A stretch of DNA of 32,091 nt. Origin: an uncultured bacterium (GTDB lineage: Bacteria; Patescibacteriota; Minisyncoccia; Phycocordibacterales; CAIZLB01). Positions 28,467 to 32,091 of this stretch are shown here, in pieces; positions within the stretch are counted from its first letter, which is position 1, and each line of letters begins with the position of its first letter. The notes under the pieces are model-generated. The model worked only from the letters and a program-made list of their open reading frames with translations. It was not told where the DNA came from and did no database searches. The position numbers and the translations under genes are program-made. Where the stretch lies: the NCBI GenBank assembly GCA_903848795.1, contig CAINHC010000008.1, positions 1-32,091 on the forward strand. Reading direction: 5' to 3'.

Positions 28467-29897
28467 ATGGCGTCAGACACAAACACATACAAAAAAAGTA
28501 ACTGGAATTCCAATAAAGTGGAGCCTTTTCACAATAGAAGAGAATTGCGAATCCCTCCACACAGCATAGAAGCTGAGCAAGCAGTTTTAGGATCTGTCAT
28601 GCTTCGCCAAGAAGCCATCATAGATATTTCAGACCTTATCAAAGCGGAGTCATTTTACAGTGAAAAACATAGAATGATTTTTTTGGCGATGCTTGAACTT
28701 TCAAGTAAACATGAACCAATTGACCTCCTGTCTGTTAGATCAAAACTTGAAGAGCAAGGTATTCTTGATCAAGTTGGAGGAGCAAGCTATTTAGCAGAGA
28801 TTGTTCACTCTGTCCCCTCCTCTGCCAATATTGAACACTACGCAGGGCTTGTTAGAAAAAAATTCATGATGAGAAACTTGATTGGTGCATCAGAATTTAT
28901 TTCTCAGCTTGGTTTTGATGAACAAGGAGACTTGGATGAAATTCTTGACCTCGCAGAAAAAAAAGTTTTTGAACTTACTAATGTTGGTAATGTTAAAAAA
29001 TACACAGACCTAAGAAGTGCTCTTGAGGATACTTGGAATCATATCGATAAACTTCATAATGCTCCAGATGAAATTAGAGGTGTTCCAACAGGCTTTGCAG
29101 ACCTAGATCATAAATTGGCCGGTCTTCAAAAGTCAGACCTAGTAATTCTTGCTGCCCGTCCATCAGTTGGAAAGACATCTTTTGCTCTAGACATTGCAAG
29201 AAACGCCGCTGTTGAACACAAGATTCCCGTTTGTATTTTCTCTCTTGAAATGAGTGCACAGCAATTAGCTCAAAGAATGCTCTCAGCAGCATCTCGCGTT
29301 GATTCATGGAAAATTAGAACTGCAAAGAATCTAAATGACAATGACTTTGAAATGTTACAACAGGGTCTTGGAAAGCTAAACGGTGCACCAATTTATATTG
29401 ATGATCAAGCCGGAAATAATATCGTAAAAATGAGAAGCTTTGCCAGAAGAATTAAAGCTGAGAAAGGCCTAGGGCTTATTATTGTAGATTACTTGCAACT
29501 TATGTCCCCAACTAGTGCAAAGTCATCAGATAACCTTGTGCAACAAATTACAGAAATCTCTCGTTCCTTGAAGCACCTTGCCCGTGAGATGGATGTACCT
29601 GTCCTTGCTCTCTCACAGCTCTCTCGTGCCGTTGAACAGCGTGGAGGAAAGCCTAGACTGTCTGACCTTCGTGATTCTGGTTCTATTGAGCAGGATGCCG
29701 ATGTTGTTCTGTTCATTCACAGAGAAGACAGATACAAGGAGCATAATGAGCGCGATGGAATTGCTGAAATATTAATTGAGAAACATAGAAATGGTCCAAC
29801 TGGTGTTGTTAATCTTAAATTTGATGCTGAGCATACTTCCTTCGTTACAATTGAAAAGAATGACTTTGGAGATTTTGCAGATCATATGCAGGGATAG
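28467..29897 (+). CDS. dnaB: Replicative DNA helicase
   Basis: RIPPHSIEAEQAVLGSVM, LVILAARPSVGKTSFALDIARN, IIVDYLQLM, SLKHLAREMDVPVLALSQLSRAVEQRGGKPRLSDLRDSGSIEQDADVV. Confidence 0.97.
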   Translation: MASDTNTYKKSNWNSNKVEPFHNRRELRIPPHSIEAEQAVLGSVMLRQEAIIDISDLIKAESFYSEKHRMIFLAMLELSSKHEPIDLLSVRSKLEEQGILDQVGGASYLAEIVHSVPSSANIEHYAGLVRKKFMMRNLIGASEFISQLGFDEQGDLDEILDLAEKKVFELTNVGNVKKYTDLRSALEDTWNHIDKLHNAPDEIRGVPTGFADLDHKLAGLQKSDLVILAARPSVGKTSFALDIARNAAVEHKIPVCIFSLEMSAQQLAQRMLSAASRVDSWKIRTAKNLNDNDFEMLQQGLGKLNGAPIYIDDQAGNNIVKMRSFARRIKAEKGLGLIIVDYLQLMSPTSAKSSDNLVQQITEISRSLKHLAREMDVPVLALSQLSRAVEQRGGKPRLSDLRDSGSIEQDADVVLFIHREDRYKEHNERDGIAEILIEKHRNGPTGVVNLKFDAEHTSFVTIEKNDFGDFADHMQG

Positions 29898-30016
29898 CCT
29901 GCGTGCCATACCTCGTCACACCTCATCTCGCGCGACTAACCCCTTCTGTAAAATACATGGTAAAATAATTCAACAAACACAACAACAGCAATCGCACTAA
30001 TCAATACCCACACAAC

Positions 30017-30631
30017 ATGGACGCCCTAGATAAATTATCTGAAATATTCAAAAAGTTCCCAGGAATTGGCCCACGACAAGCCAAGCGTTTTGTCTATCAT
30101 ATTTTGCAAGAAAATGAGGAAGACATTGCGGAGCTTATCAACGCAATTAGTAATATTAAAAGAGGTGTTTCAATTTGTGATAAATGTTACAGATATTTTG
30201 AGAACAAGAATAAGCAAATGATTGTCCCCTGCCCGATTTGTTCCAATACAAGTCGGGACCAGGGTACCCTGATGATTGTGGCCAAAGATATTGACTTGTT
30301 AGCTGTTGAGCGAAGCCGTGCCTACAATGGAGTCTATTTTGTTCTAGGTAACACTGTACCTATTTTGGACGAAGAACCCCATAAGAAAATTAGACAAGGA
30401 GAACTACTCTACAGAGTTGAGGAACTCACCGATTTAAAAGAAGTAATAATTGCAACAAGCGTAAACACCGAAGGCGAGCACACAGCATTTTACTTAAATA
30501 CTCTACTTAGACCCTACAAAGAAAAAAGTGGATTCAAAATCACAACACTAGGCCGTGGCCTTTCAACTGGAACAGAATTGGAATACTCTGACGGGGATAC
30601 ACTGAAGAGTGCGTTGGAGAATAGACACTGA
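30017..30631 (+). CDS. recR: Recombination mediator protein RecR
   Basis: FPGIGPRQAKRFVYHIL, zinc finger CDKC..CPIC, Toprim LMIVAKDIDLLAVERS, ATSVNTEGEHTAFYL. Confidence 0.96.
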   Translation: MDALDKLSEIFKKFPGIGPRQAKRFVYHILQENEEDIAELINAISNIKRGVSICDKCYRYFENKNKQMIVPCPICSNTSRDQGTLMIVAKDIDLLAVERSRAYNGVYFVLGNTVPILDEEPHKKIRQGELLYRVEELTDLKEVIIATSVNTEGEHTAFYLNTLLRPYKEKSGFKITTLGRGLSTGTELEYSDGDTLKSALENRH

Positions 30632-30712
30632 TCATACCAAAATACATAGCGAATGGGTCACACAAAAATACTAGATTATTTTTATTATCTTAAAATGGAA
30701 ATTTTTTCCAGC

Positions 30713-31822
30713 TTAAGGCATGCTTACAATATCAACATTCGCACCAGCGTTTCTCAAGGCATTTAAATAGTCTTTAACAGAACCTGATGAATGGCCCCTA
30801 GCATCTTCACATTTATCTATATTTTCCGTACATTTCCAGATATTATTATTATCGTTTAACAAAGCAATTAAAGATCTCTGAAGGACAGAATTATTGGGTA
30901 TATCAAACTGCCAAATATTAGACTCACCATCCATAACATATGCAGATAATTTTACAACTAAGCCCAATGATATTTTAAGTTTACCATAATACATAAAATC
31001 TCCTCCAGAAGGAGGGGCACCATTTCCTAGGGCTATAGAAAATTGTTTTGTATCATTCAAGTATTTAGCTAAAGGTAACGGATGATTATGTAGCATTACA
31101 ACTGAATAAATACCACCGTTTTTATTTAAATCACCAAGAATCTCCGTCGTAGGTATATTGACTGCAGCAAGGGCAGGAACTGCTGTTCCAATATACTCCT
31201 TAATTGCACCATTTTTGAAGCAAACCAGTAACTCGCCAGATTCAGACGTATCTGTTAATGCTTTATTTAGCAAGGTACGTATCCTTGCTCTAAGCACTGT
31301 TTTTAGTGTAGGACAAATCTCAGCAAACTCAGCATATACCTTTTTATTAGCATTTATCATAATAGTAGTTGATGTGGAGACACCGACATAATCTCCTGTC
31401 CACCTTACAAAACGATATCCATCTGCAGGTTGTGCTATTAAATTTAGAGTAGTATTTTTTTGATAGAATCCCGAGCAGGCCATATTACTCTTGCTTGGTG
31501 TAAAACAATTTATTTTTGGCTGAACTAAACCTTTACTTGCAACTGCCCCATAACCATTTTTTATAGCGATATCTAAACTGTAGGCCTTCGCTCCAGCACC
31601 ACTATTGCTACCACTGTTACTACCACTGTTACTACCACTGCCGCTACTTTGTCGACAATTATTAATACAATTTAGAGTAGCGACCATAGCCTTCTGATTA
31701 AACATTTTAGCTACATCGAATATTTTACCATTGAATAGTATTCCTAATATTATAAAAACAGCCGCAACAAAAAAAAGAAGAATTTTATTTCTTCCTTTTG
31801 TGAGAGGTTTTAATTTATTCAT
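30713..31822 (-). CDS. Secreted/anchored protein with bacterial-repeat domain and JAB/MPN (RadC/DUF4329-like) domain
   Basis: N-terminal TM; SGSNSGSNSG linker; LNLIAQPADGYRFVRWTGDYVG..NKKVYAEF repeat; then SGELLVCFKNG..VVMLHNHP..PPSGGDFMYYGKL. TATGAT 6 nt before ATG 31822. Confidence 0.65.
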   Translation of the reverse strand: MNKLKPLTKGRNKILLFFVAAVFIILGILFNGKIFDVAKMFNQKAMVATLNCINNCRQSSGSGSNSGSNSGSNSGAGAKAYSLDIAIKNGYGAVASKGLVQPKINCFTPSKSNMACSGFYQKNTTLNLIAQPADGYRFVRWTGDYVGVSTSTTIMINANKKVYAEFAEICPTLKTVLRARIRTLLNKALTDTSESGELLVCFKNGAIKEYIGTAVPALAAVNIPTTEILGDLNKNGGIYSVVMLHNHPLPLAKYLNDTKQFSIALGNGAPPSGGDFMYYGKLKISLGLVVKLSAYVMDGESNIWQFDIPNNSVLQRSLIALLNDNNNIWKCTENIDKCEDARGHSSGSVKDYLNALRNAGANVDIVSMP

Positions 31823-31880
31823 AATAGAATCATAACATAAAACGTAAAATAATACAACTGGCATATCCGCTTGACACCCC

Positions 31881-32091
31881 CTATGCTAATTTACCCTGTG
31901 TCATCTGCTGGACTAACCTTAAGAATAGTTTACCACGAGAGTGCGACTTCCGTCTATTAAACCTAAACACAACCTCATTCAGATAAGATGCAAGGTGTGT
32001 TTCCTCAACGCGACCGTGATGGGTACCCAACAACCAACGTTTGAGAAGCGAAGCGACTCTGTGGACTAGTGGCGTCGGATCATCCCCAGCC
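31881..32091 (-). CDS. C-terminal fragment of IS1595-family (ISXO2-like) transposase
   Basis: Minus strand reads AGDDPTPLVHRVASLLKRWLLGTHHGRVEETHLASYLNEVVFRFNRRKSHSRGKLFLRLVQQMTQGKLA*, typical of ISXO2-like ends. Confidence 0.82.
   Translation of the reverse strand, partial: AGDDPTPLVHRVASLLKRWLLGTHHGRVEETHLASYLNEVVFRFNRRKSHSRGKLFLRLVQQMTQGKLA

Noticed and set aside
31599-31645. 12-bp tandem repeat (ctaccactgtta), possible CRISPR-like or VNTR
   Set aside because: In-frame SGSN linker repeats with no spacers; not a CRISPR array. No CRISPR array seen anywhere in the window.

Overview
AT-rich bacterial window. Housekeeping genes (uvrC, dnaB, recR, ddl, tRNA-Ala(UGC)) are interleaved with large secreted or wall-associated proteins, many carrying peptidoglycan-binding domains. 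Overall style suggests Patescibacteria/CPR (inference only). Both ends run into partial transposases: an IS30-like C-terminus on the left and an IS1595/ISXO2-like C-terminus on the right, so this may be a whole contig broken at IS copies. The standout is the gene at 4543-6915. After a signal peptide predicted to be cut exactly before 'MQIFV', it encodes a near-complete ubiquitin domain (my hand alignment gives 50/76 identities to eukaryotic ubiquitin). The ubiquitin lacks the terminal GG and is fused to a parallel beta-helix and a C-terminal peptidoglycan-binding domain. It overlaps a gene for a secreted HExxHxxGxxH metalloprotease (6899-7828). The same window also encodes a secreted JAB/MPN-like domain protein (HNHP...SGGD; 30713-31822) and a secreted trypsin-like protease/beta-propeller/PGBD protein (7875-11450). 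Other observations: widespread apparent leaderless transcription (TATAAT 6-10 nt before ATG) beside a minority of SD/A-rich-leader genes, two unlisted small ORFs in the 16.5-17.4 kb intergenic region, a 22-bp perfect inverted repeat next to the tRNA, a bipartite REP-like repeat with GGGGCCTGACCCC, and phased tandem sites upstream of a beta-barrel-like gene.
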